DNA from: Polytrichum commune
Taxonomy: Eukaryota; Streptophyta; Polytrichopsida; Polytrichales; Polytrichaceae
NCBI GenBank assembly: GCA_950295325.1
Contig: OX485808.1
Location: 33,870,527 to 33,934,526 of the forward strand
Direction: 5' to 3'
DNA length: 64,000 nucleotides
Positions 23,338 through 36,186 of the stretch are shown one piece after another. The notes beneath the pieces are model-generated. The model ran no database searches and had not been told where the DNA came from. It saw only the letters and a program-made list of their open reading frames with translations. The translations under genes and the position numbers were made by a program. The first letter of the stretch is position 1. Each line of letters starts with the position of its first letter.

Positions 23338-25600
23338 GACCATTCTGACGAGATGGCTTCGTGCCGGTGAGGGAGGAGGCCGTGAGACAGGTGAAGCTGG
23401 TCGTGCAGGAACTAATTTTAAGGTTCATTATCCTAAGGGCCAGAGTCCTACTCTGTGTACACGAGGTAATTTTATATGTCACGGTTTGCATAGTTTTCAT
23501 TAGGGTTGCGAACGTCTTGTGGGTTCGCAAAGGTCGTCTAAGCAACAGAGGATGTGTCAGAAATAAAAATATTGTAGGCTCTGAATGGAAGATGAGTAGA
23601 TGTTACGAAGTACATAACCGGTGAGAGAGGAGAGTGGATGACGAGCTGGGGGAGCAGCAAAACATCCACCTTCTCTTCAAACCGCTTATGGTGAAAAATC
23701 GATTAGAAATCTGGAGTTTATTGGATGAAATGCTCTCTGCATGGATACATAGACAAGCACAGGGGATTTTCTTGAAATTCTCTCCACAAACTTTAGGAAG
23801 TGCTCATCTGAAAGGCAACATAGGTTACACGGTTTTATACTCGGACCCACTTGAGCATTCAAGTCTGGATTTCAGTGGCATACATTCAGCGGTTTCTAAA
23901 CATAGAGGATTGCCAGATTTGTAAATGGATTGCTTGGTTTAATCCACGCAGCTTTTTGAAGCTCATGCTCTGCAAGTAATCATGATGAAATCATTGAGTG
24001 ACATCAAAACCGAAGATTTTGTCATCTATAGTATGAAGCCCGTACGAAGCTAGAAAACATCTGTCCCCTTGCTTTAGGACTCGAAATGCCAGCGTCACAT
24101 TATTTAATGTTGTGTTTTTGTCTGCTGCTTGTTCCTAGGTGCTACAATCGACTTTCTAAAGGAGAACGTCACTTGTGAGGGTCAAAGCAGGTCTCGAGTT
24201 CATGCGTTCTAGACCTTCACAAGGGCCCTCAAGTTCCTTCACCTCTGTCTAGTGAAACTGGTGAAAGTGGTACATCTACCACTGCCGTGACAGAGGTCAT
24301 AGGGCCCTGTTCTTGTAGTGCCACTGATTTCACTGCAAAGTGGTTGTTATCTCGACAACATGTTTTTTTCTGCCATCCTAGGAGCACATTCATCTATATT
24401 CAAACAACTACGTGGATTCTAATTCTCGGGGCAATTTTTATTCATCTTGTATCAAGACTTCTCATATGTTTTGGGCATTGAAATATGTGCGGAGGAATAT
24501 TACCGATACACGGATATGCACAGATGGACAGTTTTACAGAGATGGCCAGGGCATGGCTACCAATGGTAGAATGGATACTGGAGGTATCTTTGTGCCCCAT
24601 AGCATCGTTATACCTGATACTTCTGGCCCTGCTCAGTGTGCTTCTAACCATTTTCAAGTCAATTTTACTTTTCAGCATTGTCGCCATAAACACACCTTTT
24701 GCGGTGATGTACAATTTGACTCTTCTGGCTCAAAGTAAGATTGTGTTGAAGATACCGAGCTTGATCAACTTAACAGATTCTTATTCTGAAGTGGATCCAA
24801 GGATCCGTGTCGGAATTGAGGTGAAAATCATTGTCTCTGACTTTTTCAAAGTTGTAGCAGGAGACCTCTTACTGGTACTATCAGCGGGAGTCATCACATT
24901 CTACACAGCACCGTCACTGGTCTTTTACATATCCATGGGAGTGGGTTTGATGGCTATATTACTGAGATGGTTAAACACCAGCTGCTTATCAAAGACTGCT
25001 TTCTCATGTCTTTGCGGCGGCTATGGACTCAATCCTATGATGTTCTTGTTTAGCTTCATCGGGCTATTTGACTTAGGCTGCCACCCTATAGCAAAGTGCT
25101 CATTTACTGCAGATAAAGCATTTTTGTTCACAAATGATTGCGAACACAGAATGTCATACACACACACTGTGACAGTGGACTGTTCGAAGGACACGAGAAT
25201 TGAATTTCCATGGGACGCATTTGAGAGGGGCCTGTTTCAGTTGCGCGCAAGGATTGATTACGTTAATAGAGATGGTAAACAACAAATCCTAAAGACTTCC
25301 ATGGTGTTATATGTGTGTGAAAGAGAGATTTGCAAATATCCTGTTGACAGGTTGGAGCTCCCAGAAGATTATACAAAGAAAACTGAGCTGCTCAATTTCC
25401 TTCAGATTCTCGAGGATGGTTTCATAACTGACAAGATGAGAGGACGTTATGAACATTCCTTGACATTACAAGAGATAATTGATGGAGTTGAAAAGTATGA
25501 TGGATATAGGATTGTTCCTCCGGCACTGGAGCGCGTGTTTGTGGTGGCTGGATGTACTGACTATGGTAGTACGTTATGAGTTTAGGCACTTTGCTTGCAG
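23338..25600 (+). repeat. Segmental duplication, copy A
   Basis: Aligns with 46352-48502 in the same orientation, 23 kb away. The match starts near CATTCTGA(C/T)GAGAT and ends just after the shared stop (TTATGAGTTTAGGCA). Upstream non-coding sequence is included, with small indels. Copy A has roughly 140 bp near 23790-23925 that copy B lacks. Confidence 0.88.
24542..25579 (+). CDS. Unrecognised multi-pass membrane protein, copy A
   Basis: 345 residues from the ATG shared with copy B (MARAWLPMV). An upstream in-frame ATG at 24485 exists only in this copy, so I did not use it. The N-terminal half is hydrophobic: about residues 18-57 (LYLILLALLSVLLTIF and following), about 104-145 (DLLLVLSAGVITF and following) and about 165-180 (MMFLFSFIGLF), which suggests four or five membrane spans. 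A soluble C-terminal region of about 160 residues follows, with several cysteines and the landmarks VDCSKDTRIEFPWDAF and LQEIIDGVEKYDGYRI. I do not recognise the family. The coding part is one exon; upstream sequence may include untranslated exons (for example an acceptor-like TTCCTAG near 24140). Confidence 0.7.
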   Translation: MARAWLPMVEWILEVSLCPIASLYLILLALLSVLLTIFKSILLFSIVAINTPFAVMYNLTLLAQSKIVLKIPSLINLTDSYSEVDPRIRVGIEVKIIVSDFFKVVAGDLLLVLSAGVITFYTAPSLVFYISMGVGLMAILLRWLNTSCLSKTAFSCLCGGYGLNPMMFLFSFIGLFDLGCHPIAKCSFTADKAFLFTNDCEHRMSYTHTVTVDCSKDTRIEFPWDAFERGLFQLRARIDYVNRDGKQQILKTSMVLYVCEREICKYPVDRLELPEDYTKKTELLNFLQILEDGFITDKMRGRYEHSLTLQEIIDGVEKYDGYRIVPPALERVFVVAGCTDYGSTL

Positions 25601-28600
25601 TTTTTGAACTGTTCTAAGTTGGAATTTTTCGAAGTTCTATGTTTTGTTTTGGCAATGTGTATGTCTCGACAATGAAGAAATTACTACTCCCAACTGCGTT
25701 CTTATTTTTGGACCAGTCTAATGTCCTCATTTACTTCAATTTTAGATGTTGGTGTCATGCCATTTAAGATATTTTAATAATTGTTTCTCTTTAGCCTTGT
25801 TTCCATAACATTGTGCAGTGTCCATGGGGTTGTTCACATGCTTCTAAAAATATTGGGGTGTGCATAAACTTGAACCCTTCTCAAATCATGCTAGGTTTTC
25901 TCTTTTAAAAAAAAAAAGTTTTCCAATGGAAAGTCAAAGTGAAGGTTGCCGTGTGCTTTTATTGCAAGCCTCCAATTACAACCCAACTAACTTAAGATAT
26001 AATAATTAGTGATCATCACAGAGGAGTAGCTCCTTAGACTAGGGAAAGCGAAAAGGAATATTCTTAGCATTAGTGGATATTAGGGCGAGTGTGATCAGTT
26101 AACTAGAGCAAGTTGATCACAAAATTGAGATAAACATGCATTTGACCAATCATATTTAAGGTAATAAAATAAGTGTATTCACTAGCCTTCAACTTGGTTT
26201 GAGATGATTTTCCTTGGAAGAGGTGAAACCCATGGTCCTTGCCACTTCCTTTGCATATTCATGAATATGAATTAGGCATGTCAACCAGGTGTCAATCGGC
26301 ACCTTTGATAGGAGAAAACTAACATAGCAAATTTTCTACCTTTTACTAAACTTTGGTAGTGGACAACGGGTGGTCGTGCACACCTAGATGGATACATGCA
26401 TAGGACATATCCAAAGGTGTTGAATGAATGTATATAATCCTTGCATGACAAACACCGAGACAGATGGGAGAAACACGACAAACCTTGCATTGAACCCTTG
26501 ACCCACAAAAAATGCGGTTGGTGTAATGCTAACCAACTTGGTATTATTACGAACTCGACCATTTCACGGCAAATACTCATAAAAATCATTAAAGCATTGG
26601 AGTTGGCCAATGCATGCGGGTCATTTGAAAATCAAATGAAACTCTTTCTGGAGCTTGATGTTTTTGTTCTACATCAAACATGTCCGTCATACATCATGTC
26701 CATCCATTGCCCTATCATAAGCATCAAGAACTCCCCAATCTATAGGTGGCAAAAAAAAATTGACATCACCATCAAAAATAGAAGGCAGATACTTGACACC
26801 CTCTATGACAATGTTATCATAATCCATATCATTTAAGTTAGACCTAGATCTTCTAGGACATTTCATGATTTTGAGTGCATCAAATATACGGACAATTCTT
26901 GATGTAAAAGCGGGATGAACTAGAGGTTTTTTGGAACATGTGTGATTGTCCGCACCGCTCATATACAACAAGAGAGAAGAGAAGAAACGCTAACCCTACG
27001 GCTCATATACAACAACTTATAAGGAGAAGGTGCATTGGAAGGAAGATCTCGTACAAACGACAAAGGAGACTTAAATGGGGATGTGATATGGCTATCTAGG
27101 TCAACCATATGGGTGCCATAATTGGAATAGCTAAGTATGACATCTTCCGAAGTCGATTCAATCTTAACTCAACACAGACCATTGTTTTGAAAAGTTGTTG
27201 TGATGAGTTCGTTTGTCAGCATCACTATAGACAAATCCATTTGCATTTCAAACAAATCTATGACTTTGTAAGAGCCTCCACATAACTTCCAGAATGAACC
27301 AATATTGTCTCAACTAACTTTCCAGTGTCATGGAACAACTCTTGTTCCACATACATAATGCCCAGCCGAATGCCAAATTATAGACTAAGCAAACTCTCGT
27401 AAGCCACAACAACACCATCTGGGCCCAATGCGAGGGTCAAGGAAATGGAGCCATCCACGGCGCTAGGGATTTCATGTCCATGTCCACGTCCGTCACGTCA
27501 TGTGATAGCGACGTAACGTTGGACCAAAAAATGTCACATATGTAAGGGGGTATATATGAAGTCCACCTAGGGGTAAACTAACGTGGTCAACTCTTGGCCT
27601 ATAGTTTAGTCAACTACGACTTTATAGTCGGCACAACAATCGAGTATTAAAAAAATTCCAACTGTTTTTGGACAATAAATCTTGTTGGCCACAAGATCTG
27701 ATGGTCCATATATTTAAATTACTTGGATTTTTTAATTTTTGATTTAGTAGATGACTGTTATAGTCAACTGTTGTGCAAATAGTAGTCGGCTTCTAGGAAA
27801 CAAAAAAACAAAAAATAGAATCAAGTGGTCCACATTTTTTTTTGGAATTTTAAATTGTTTTTTAGAAGTCAACTACAACAGTCAATCCAAAAGTAAGTAT
27901 TTACAATTAAAATTGGTGCAATAAAAAAATACAACTTCAACAGGTGTCAGGTTGTTTGTGACATGATATGACAGCCATGGGCCACGTCATGTCCATTTGC
28001 ACATCTTTGCACAATGCAAAGGGATGTCATTGACAAAGACTTGGAAAAATATACATGCAAAGAATGGTGTCCGCAAATTGACATACACACCAAACTTGTG
28101 CACACGATCCAAACCACTAATGCAGGCTTGTGTGTCATTGTCAAACAATGTTGTGTAGTGTATAAGAGCTCATTTGTGATGAAAAACTTATTTGGAAGTC
28201 GACTAAAGGAGGCAATGCAATCAGTAAGCGATTTGGTCATATTTTTGTAGGTGCCAATGCAAGAGAGTGATCATGCGACACCTACAAGGAGGAGACAAAC
28301 GAAAAGTGTTTGAAATTTTCAAGTACAAAACAACTCAAGAGGGCTAGAATGGGGGAAAGATTGAGTAGGGTTAAAGAAGGTGACAAACCAAAATTGCGAA
28401 GATTTTGGTTTTCAAGGACACTAAGTCACAACTATTTATTGTTGGGGATTTGGAGGTAGTTAGTGAAATTGTGCAGGAGTTGTGAGCCTCCGAATATGAG
28501 GACAAATCCCAACATTCAAACAAGGCAAGTGCACAATGCATGACCAAAAAAAAATTAAAGATTGTAGGGAAGATTGTATGCAATAATGAATGTAAGAATG

Positions 28601-28823
28601 TATGTAGCATTGCAAAGCAAATATATTTAACCTAGGTGAAATTTATCCACCTCTAACCACAATCTAAACTAATGAAGTGATGTCAAATCCAATCTTCCAA
28701 CCTAATCTAACCTTCTTAATACCAACCAATGTCCAATACAAACTCCCAAACTAACCCAACTTCCTAACTAAAACTAACTTCCTAACCTAGCCTTACTTCC
28801 TAACCTAAGTTCCCAACCTAAAC
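25601..28823. other. Intergenic, AT-rich, no supported gene
   Basis: Short open frames are scattered here (for example minus strand 26687-26971 with FLPPIDWGVLDAYDRAM) but none matches a family I know. An A-tract lies at about 25908-25918. From 28670 to 28826 the sequence is a degenerate CTAACCTAA-like low-complexity tract into which the Harbinger element inserted. Confidence 0.4.
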
Positions 28824-29192
28824 TAAGGCCCTTGCCACACGGACGGCAGGGCTATCTGCCGTCCTGGCTAGGGGTGGGCAGTTCTTAGCCCGGTACAGCT
28901 AGGACTGTACCGTGCTCTGCTACCACACGGGCGGATGGGCAGACGGCAGTAGCTGCCCTGCCGCGTCAGCAACCACGGCAGCCTTGCGGAAGCTTCCCCC
29001 GGCCAGCAGGTGAAGAGACCCTCACAGAGTCCAGCAGGTGAAGAGGCTCCAAGATACTCTGTTTCATCATTCTCCGTTTTACAGCAGACCTCCAGCAGAG
29101 TGGCAGCAAGCCACCCTCTCGCTTACCTTTTTTTTTTTTTTGCTGCTTGAAGGGTTTAGCCTCTCCGTATAGCAAAGAGGTAGTCTCGCATA

Positions 29193-30590
29193 ATGGATGC
29201 CGAAATGAAGAGGCTTCTGATATGTTTGGTTTTTCAGCTAACGTTGTTTTCGACATTGGTGACGCATTCTAGGGATGAGGGAGCCATTGTTATTTGGCAC
29301 TGGTAGCAACTTTGTGGATTGACTCTCATGATGCAAGGATTGAAGAGAATGCGCGGCAGGCGGCCACAGTGATTGTGGGCCCACAATAGAGGTTTGAACC
29401 GTCCCGGGTTTTTTGATCAAAATTTGCTCGGTTCTTTTAACACAAGAGAATTCAAAGCTCGTATGCGTATGGACGTGTCGAGCTTCGAGTATTTGTGTAG
29501 CACTCTTGCGCCATTGCTATACAGGCAAGATACAAACATGAGGGATGCCATCCCAGTTCAAGTCAAGGTTGCTGTGGCGATATCTAGGTTGGCCACAAGA
29601 AATTCTATGCAAAGCATAGCGGATTTGTATAAAATTGGGCTATCTAGTAGTCAAGTTGCAGTGTCCCAATTTTGCTATGCCGTGAAATCAAGTTTGCTTA
29701 AGAAATTCATACAGTGGCCTTTAACAACCGTGATGGACAAGTACGCTGAGAAATTCGAGAGCTTGCATCAAATTCCATATGTTGTGGATGGTTCACACAT
29801 TCCAATTGTGGTGCCCCGGCTACACACGGCCGATTACTACAATCAGAAAGGTTTTTATTCCGTTATCTTGCAAGCTGTTGTTTCGAGTAAATGTTTGTTT
29901 TGGGACTTCGATATAGGGTGGGCCGGATCAATGCACGATGCAAACTTGTGGGCTCGGACAGAAATCGGCCAATATTGTGAGGATGGGAGGCTCTCGCCAT
30001 ACACCCTAGTTGGCGATGCGGCTTATCCTTGCCGGCCATGGATGTTGGCCCTCTTTAAGGGCCACAAGGACGGCCTCTCTCGGGAAGAATATCACTGGAA
30101 TTTCACGCAAAGCAGCACGCGCATGTGTATCGAACGGGCCTTTGGAATGCTCAAGGGAAGGTGGAGGATTCTTCTAAAGAGGGTTGATGTGCACTTACGA
30201 AACGTTTCTGACCTAGTTTCAACATGTTTAGTATTTCACAACATGTGCATCATATTCGGAGATAACTTTTGGAAGAATGAGTGGTTGCAAGATGTTGTGG
30301 ATGAAGTCTAAACCGGAATGTCACATAACATCGGTGCAAGCACATCCTCAAATGAGAGAATGGCTGTGGCCAACCACGCCTTACAAAGCTTGGCCGGAAT
30401 TGATGAAAATGAACGGGAATCTCTGAAGTACATAAAGCAAGAGGCTGCAATGGAGTTCAAAATTGCCATGGGCATGGGCGGAAAGACAGCCAAGGAGCTT
30501 AGCGCGAGACGAAATGGAATAACTAGGAGTTTATGGATGGCCAAGACAAAGACTTGTATTGCTCAAACATTTCCAATAGATAGTGATTGA
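29193..30590 (+). pseudogene. PIF/Harbinger transposase, three in-frame stops
   Basis: One frame of 466 codons from ATG 29193 to TGA 30588-30590, interrupted by TAG 29304, TGA 29370 and TAA 30309. The longest uninterrupted part (29373-30311, no ATG at its beginning) holds the whole DDE domain: VVDGSHIPIVVP (first Asp), GWAGSMHDANLW, LVGDAAYPCRPW (second Asp) and CIERAFGMLKGRWR (Glu). The tail after the third stop (NERMAVANHALQSL and on) stays in the same frame, so that stop is probably a mutation. Transposases of this family cut and paste at TAA/TTA sites with help from the ORF1 protein. Confidence 0.9.
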
Positions 30591-31257
30591 CATGTACTTC
30601 AACTAAAGCTTCTCTACCAATTTTTGCATAGTGACTTGCATGCTCATCAATAAAGCAATTTTCATATCGTCACTTGCCTTCAAGCTTTCTAGAAGAATCC
30701 TACTACTCTCCCTAATCTCCCCAAGGCAACGCTCCATGAAGATGCCGTCCTTGCGCTTAGGTTTGGGGGATTTTGAACTGCATTCCCCGCTTCGTTATTC
30801 CGTTGTGTTTATGTCGGACACGGGCATTGTGTCGGATTTCGGGCCGTCCGGATTGATGGCGCTCGCGTGCGCGTGGGAGACCACATTTGCCCTATCATAC
30901 ATGAATTCATCCACAAGGGTGTACCACTTGCACTTCTCGGATCTCTGTGAACCCGACCTTGCATTCATCGCCTTATCCTCCTTATAATCGTTGTAAATGG
31001 CACTCCACTTCTTCCTGCAAGCCTCGCTGTCCTTCGTGAAATCGGGGCACATCGCACCAGTTTCGTGTGAAGGCAAGACCAGTTGTCCACTCCTGCAAGA
31101 AACCACATTTGTGAGTCGCAATGAAATCTCACGTCAAATCAATGACTATGTCACAAGATTGATTGCCAGCTACAAGATAATACAGAAATTGCAATCACAT
31201 TGCGTATATTCATTTTCGCAGGAATTACATAAAAGAAAAAAACAAACTCCCGGCCTG

Positions 31258-31556
31258 CCCTAAACCCTGCAGATTGCCGGTCTGCAGAGTCCAGCAGACT
31301 GTTGGATCACAGGTTGACTGCAGTCTGCCGGAGGCCAAGGCTACTGCCTATTGGATGATAGTCCAGCAGACCCTGCAGGTGAATAGAGGATGATCCAGGG
31401 AGCCTGCACAGTCCAGCAGACTGTGCAGCAGCTGAACAGGGTGATCTGCGGCCGGATACAGCAGAGCAGACCCAAAACCAACAGCCTAACAAAAAACCAG
31501 CAGAGTCTGCAGCACTGCAGACTGCATGCACAAAAACCTGGTAAGTTCAAGAGCAG
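31258..31556. repeat. CAGCAGACT-rich imperfect repeats in the Harbinger intron
   Basis: Many direct and inverted copies of GTCCAGCAGAC and CTGCAGACTGC lie here. TCCAGCAGGTGAAGAG repeats occur near 29010-29045, inside the left end of the same element. They may be subterminal transposase-binding sites. Confidence 0.55.
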
Positions 31557-31561
31557 GACTA

Positions 31562-31585
31562 CAGTCTACCCTCTATAAATGTTAA
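31562..31585 (+). repeat. Left terminal inverted repeat of the unclassified element
   Basis: 24 bp starting CAGTCTACCCTCTATAAATG; 23 of 24 identical to the inverted right end, followed by subterminal TTAACCCTC. Confidence 0.85.
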
Positions 31586-31966
31586 CCCTCGGGAGTGGAT
31601 CAAAGTTAACCATTACAAAAAAAATCAGGTCCATAAAAGGCTGTTAGAATTAATTAAATATGGTTGTACAATATTTGAAAAGTAGTTGTTGCGATCATTA
31701 TTCCCCTATCCCTGCTCAAGCCGAGAAGCGGGCAAAGCAGTTTTGAAAATCTTCTTGTGAATTGTTCATGCTCTTCTTGTCCTTGCTGGCGCTTATTCCC
31801 GCCTATTCACTGTTGTATTCCCGCCTTTGTATAGGCCCCTGATTTCCTGTCTGACACTGTCCACCATTTTTGCCTGTCCAACACTGTCCGCCATTACAGG
31901 CGCAATTCTGATTCTATTTTTGGGCTTGCTTCCGATGCATTTTTTTAGCTTTTACTAGGTTTTTCA

Positions 31967-34900
31967 ATGGAGAAAATAGATTTTGATTGTCCTTTCAAAG
32001 TTCAGGTGTCCTTGAACTCGAAGTATCAGTCTTTAATAGTGAGAGGACGATTAATTCATGAGCAGACGCCGAGATCAACTTTTGCTGAGAAACGAAAACG
32101 AGGTGATTCTAACCTTGATTTATGGTTGGATTCTTCAGTTTACCCTCTAGATCCATCAACAGGGAAACGACCAAGGTTTAATGATGTAAAAAGTCTCCTA
32201 GAGTTTGTAGGTGATGGTCAGAGAGGTTTGTTTGGTTCTACCCAAAGCTTGAACAATTCTGAATCTGAGAGAGAACTTGTGATTCAGCGATTCAGAATGC
32301 AATCAGACTGTGAGATTCTGAAAGATCGTATAGACAAACAAGCCCGGGAATTGGAAACTTTACAATTAGAATTGATGCAACATAAGACCGATTTTGAGCA
32401 GAGCCGAATTGTTGACTGTTCCTACCATCGTAACAAATTTGAGCAAATGCGAAATGAATATGTCAATCTTGAGAGAAGTTCAACCACATTAGTTGCATCG
32501 CTAAGCACAGATCTTGAGGAAAGTATGAAATCAGAAGCAGAGCTTGAATCAGAAATAGAGGCAATTCGGAGAGAAAGAAATGAGAAAATAAACGAGCTAG
32601 AACAATCTCACATACTTGAGGTACAGAAGATGAGTGTAGCGTTACAAGAAGCGTCGAGAAGTATCTCAATCCTAGAAAAGAAATGCAAACAACTTGAGTC
32701 AAAACGATTGGGTCAAGTGTGAAAATGCAAAGCCCGTAAAGATTTGCATGACTTGTCTCAATCTGGAGGTCATGCAAAAAACCAAAGGCGGTTGGCGAGA
32801 TCGATTATTGCTGAAGCAACTATGCAGCGTATCCAAAAACGTAACGCACAAACTGGATCGAAGCAAAGGTTGTGTGGATCAAAGGAGATTCAAATACAAT
32901 CAGGGAAGGTACTTGCTACAATCCTTTCAAAGAAAGAAGTCAGCACCATGTTAGAAAGTCCATGCATGCAGTCGGTCACCACTAAGATTGTGAACGACTG
33001 CTTGGAGAAGATCGGTTCTCAGATTGGAGCAGCTGAAATTTGCGAGATAAAGGATTCTAGTGGAATGACCGACATTGGTTATTCAAAGATTTACAGAAAA
33101 TTTAAGAACGGTATCAAAGTTGTTGGATATGGATTACGAGTTGGCTGCTTGCCGCGGCCTTGGCATGTCTCATTACTTCGTCGAGAAATGAATGCTAAGC
33201 TCCGGGATTTTGTAGGAGATTACTATTCAATCAGCAACAGTTTAGAAATCCAACCGAGCACGAGGTCAAAGAAGAAGGAGACTGTACGAGTGGAGTTGAC
33301 CACAAAGAATTCATTCTTTGTAGACGTCGAGATGGTGCAGAGAACAATGGTTGCATTGTACAATTTCACGCTAGAAGGTGTGTTCATTTATACTACACTT
33401 GTGTGCAATCATTGATACTTTGTTGGATTCATTTTAAAGTAGCTGATAAATGTATTATTCTTTGATTCATGCAGAGCTCGGTGAAAAACCACTCATATTT
33501 GTGATAAAGCTAGATGAAGCTGAAATTATACACAGACAAAAGTTTGAGAGAATCAGCATGACTATAATGAACCGTGCTTTGGATTGACAAATAAACAAAA
33601 AAGATCCACAGTATATTGCAGTTCAAAGTGAACGTGAGATTTGGCCAATCGGTTGCTTCCAAGCAGAGAAAGAGTCGCATGAGATCCTATCTTGGGTATT
33701 CAACCAGACCAAAATTCCATCTTTGATCAAAGCACAAGAGGCTGGACAACTTTTGGTAGTCCCTGGGGTGGGTGAATTCAAAGTGGAATGGCATCTATCA
33801 ACCGATATGAAGACAATGAAATGTATGTACGGTTTAGGCCACGGAGTTTGTGCCAAACACCGTTGCATCTATTGTTCCCAAGCAGGTCAAAAGACCATCA
33901 TCGGAACAACCGAAGAGGCTCGAGCTGCATTCAGCAAACGAGGAGGAAGCACTTGGGAAGGTGGCATGTTTTCATCTACTGTGCAATCAAAGCCTGTCAG
34001 TGGAGGTGCAGCTTTGGCTCGATGGAAACCAATCTTGCCTATTCCCCTTGCAAGGGTGCATATTTGCACGTTACATGCTTTTAACCGTATTGTTGAGAAG
34101 ATTGTCCATCTGCATTTTCAGTTCATCTGGACAATAAGAGATAAGAAATTGCAAGAGCAGGCAATTGAAGATATGCAAAGAGTTATATCCTCTACATGTG
34201 CACATGGCGGAAATGTGGTAATATTCAAAGATGATAAACTATCAGGAAAGAAGAATAGTGTTCCCAGTAAGCCATCATTCAACGGAGTTCATGCCGAAAA
34301 GTTGTTTAAGAAGTCGACTTTCCCTTCTGGATCAGAGAAGTTGTTCACAGATGTCATAACAACTGAAAGAAACTTCATTGATGGCGGAGAGGCTAGAAGA
34401 GCAAAGCTCGCAGTTTGGCAAGGATTGGACAATCTTCGACCTTATTTCTCGGGACTAACACTAAAACAGAATGAGATAAATGAATTTCAATCTCTTGTTT
34501 CAAAATGGGGACACGATTACATTGCTGCTTATGGCGAGACACATGTCACGCATTATATTGTGAGTTACTCCCTCTGTCCCAAAGTTGTAATAAGAGTATA
34601 ATAAAGCAAAATTCTTTGTTGATTCTTCAAATCCAAGGTGACTTTACGGATAACTTCAATATGATCAATGAAATAAACTATAACTTACATGTTTGAGGTT
34701 GTTGTAACACTTTTTTTATTTCTCATCCATGTATCAAAGCTCAGTCTAACATGGATGTGGCTAATTTTGGCAGCATATAATCGTGAGGCATGCACCATGG
34801 TTTGTGCTCGAATATGGAAGCCTATCTGTATTGTCGCAACCCTTGCTAGCCCTCCTTGACCATCTTGCCAATTTTCGTTTCTAGCAAAGGTTACGAGCAC

Positions 34901-36181
34901 TAACCATTCGCATTCCGCCATGCTAATGGATAGCTCCTCTTACCCCGGACCAATAGTTCATAGGAGGGAACCAACCCTCCTACTTTGCTTTCGGGACTCA
35001 CCCCTTAATCGGTAACCCATTTCCCCAATGTGGACTTCCATCCATGGAAGTCCAATCCTATGTTGATCATCGCGTTGCCGGAGCAACACTACAACAACCC
35101 GAACCATACTAGGCAACTATGGCCTCACAATAGGCCAAAGCCCATGGAGGCCTTGCCGTTCGGCCTCGGGTGGGTGAGGCCACACCACCTCACCCATATA
35201 AGCCTCTAGGACTTCACGCGGGGCCCCTACCCCACCGTCAACCAACCTCTTGTCTCTCTACCAAGAGTTGGGGCCAAGTGGACATTTTCCCTTAGCTGCT
35301 GGGCCTAGAACCCACCCTGCAGCTTCAGACCATCATAACTTCCTTGTATGATGTCTGATCATAACCACCAACCACTCCATCTTCATCTACGCCTCACGTA
35401 GATGCCGATGGACTCCTCACTTGCCCCATTCCGGCAAGTCTTGAGGAAGTTATGCCTGTTTGAACCTTGGCAGTCCCGGGAATCACTCCCAGGCACTGCT
35501 GTACCAGGGCGCTGTCCCGGGACAGCGCCCCACTCAAATGGCCATAACTCCTAGCTCACACCTCCGATTGAGGTGTTCTTGGGTTTTCGAGAATCACCAC
35601 GCCATGAGCTACGCATAACTCATGGCCTTACCCTTGTGCCTCCTAGTCTCCGTGGGTGGGAGGCGTTCCCAACGCCCGGGGCCCTCACCCACACTAGGAT
35701 CACTTGGGCCCTCTCACCAACGGCGCCACAAGTCCCGGGTGTCACTCCGGGGTCCCCCTTGTGCCCATGGTGTTTCGGGCACTCCTCATGCAGAGGTGCG
35801 CGACATGTATGGTCTAATCAAGGAATAGAATATAGTCATTACGTTGCTAAAGCAGCATATCAGGCTCATACACAACATGGGGGAGGTCGAACAAAGTTGA
35901 GTCCTTTAGAACAGACATACCAACATTGGTATCGTCTGATTCAACACCGTTTCAGAGAGAAAGAAAATAAAACTTCTGCAAGTCTTTGGGAGCAGTCAGA
36001 GGAAGGGCTCATTATCGAGGCACGCATACAGAAGAGAAGAGAAGCCTCAATTAATTCAAGTGCAAATTTACACAGTCAGTTGTGGCGCCAAAATTGTGAT
36101 AGAGTTGGATCTAAATGGGTCCCTCATTCAACCAATCAACCAAAAGATTCAAGTACATCACCTGTTGCTGAAGAAGTCTAG
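31967..36181 (+). pseudogene. Transposase-like protein of the unclassified element
   Basis: Exons are 31967-33377, 33475-34559 (donor ATT/GTGAGT) and 34774-36181; the third is split by a solo LTR (34832-35805 plus duplication). Phases match, and the exons without the LTR sum to 2925 nt. The N-terminal third is a coiled coil (about 32250-32700). The core has an Asp in FVIKLDEAEI, another in HLSTDMKTMKCMYGLG, a CIYC zinc pair after AKHR, a C/H segment (HICTLHAFNRIVEKIV) and a Glu in WSNQGIEYSHYV. This order (D, D, CxxC, C/H, E) suggests an RNase H-fold DDE transposase with an inserted zinc-binding part. Two in-frame TGA codons (32720, 33585) and the LTR inactivate it. The catalytic assignment is inference. 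Confidence 0.65.
34832..35805 (-). repeat. Solo LTR with 5-bp target duplication
   Basis: 974 bp beginning TGTCGCAACCC and ending GTGCGCGACA, flanked by TGTAT at 34827-34831 and 35806-35810. Removing it restores an uninterrupted exon reading across EYGSLSVWSNQGIEY. It aligns with LTR copy 1 at 9271-10952. A lone LTR with a duplication points to recombination between the LTRs of a full element. Orientation is inferred from copy 1. Confidence 0.92.
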
Positions 36182-36186
36182 TAGTA

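Noticed and set aside
23634-23924. Plus-strand frame of 96 codons upstream of the membrane-protein gene
   Set aside because: Copy B at 46.6 kb lacks part of it and breaks the frame, so it is probably untranslated upstream sequence.
26687-26971. Minus-strand frame with FLPPIDWGVLDAYDRAM, possibly a transposon piece
   Set aside because: I could not match it to a family or find linked motifs, terminal repeats or splice sites.
27590-27930. AT-rich stretch with GTAGTCGG and GTCAACTAC motifs in both orientations, a possible MITE
   Set aside because: I could not define matching ends or a target duplication.
35573-36181. A 202-codon frame read as a single gene
   Set aside because: Its first 78 codons or so are solo LTR sequence; only the part after 35810 belongs to the transposase exon.
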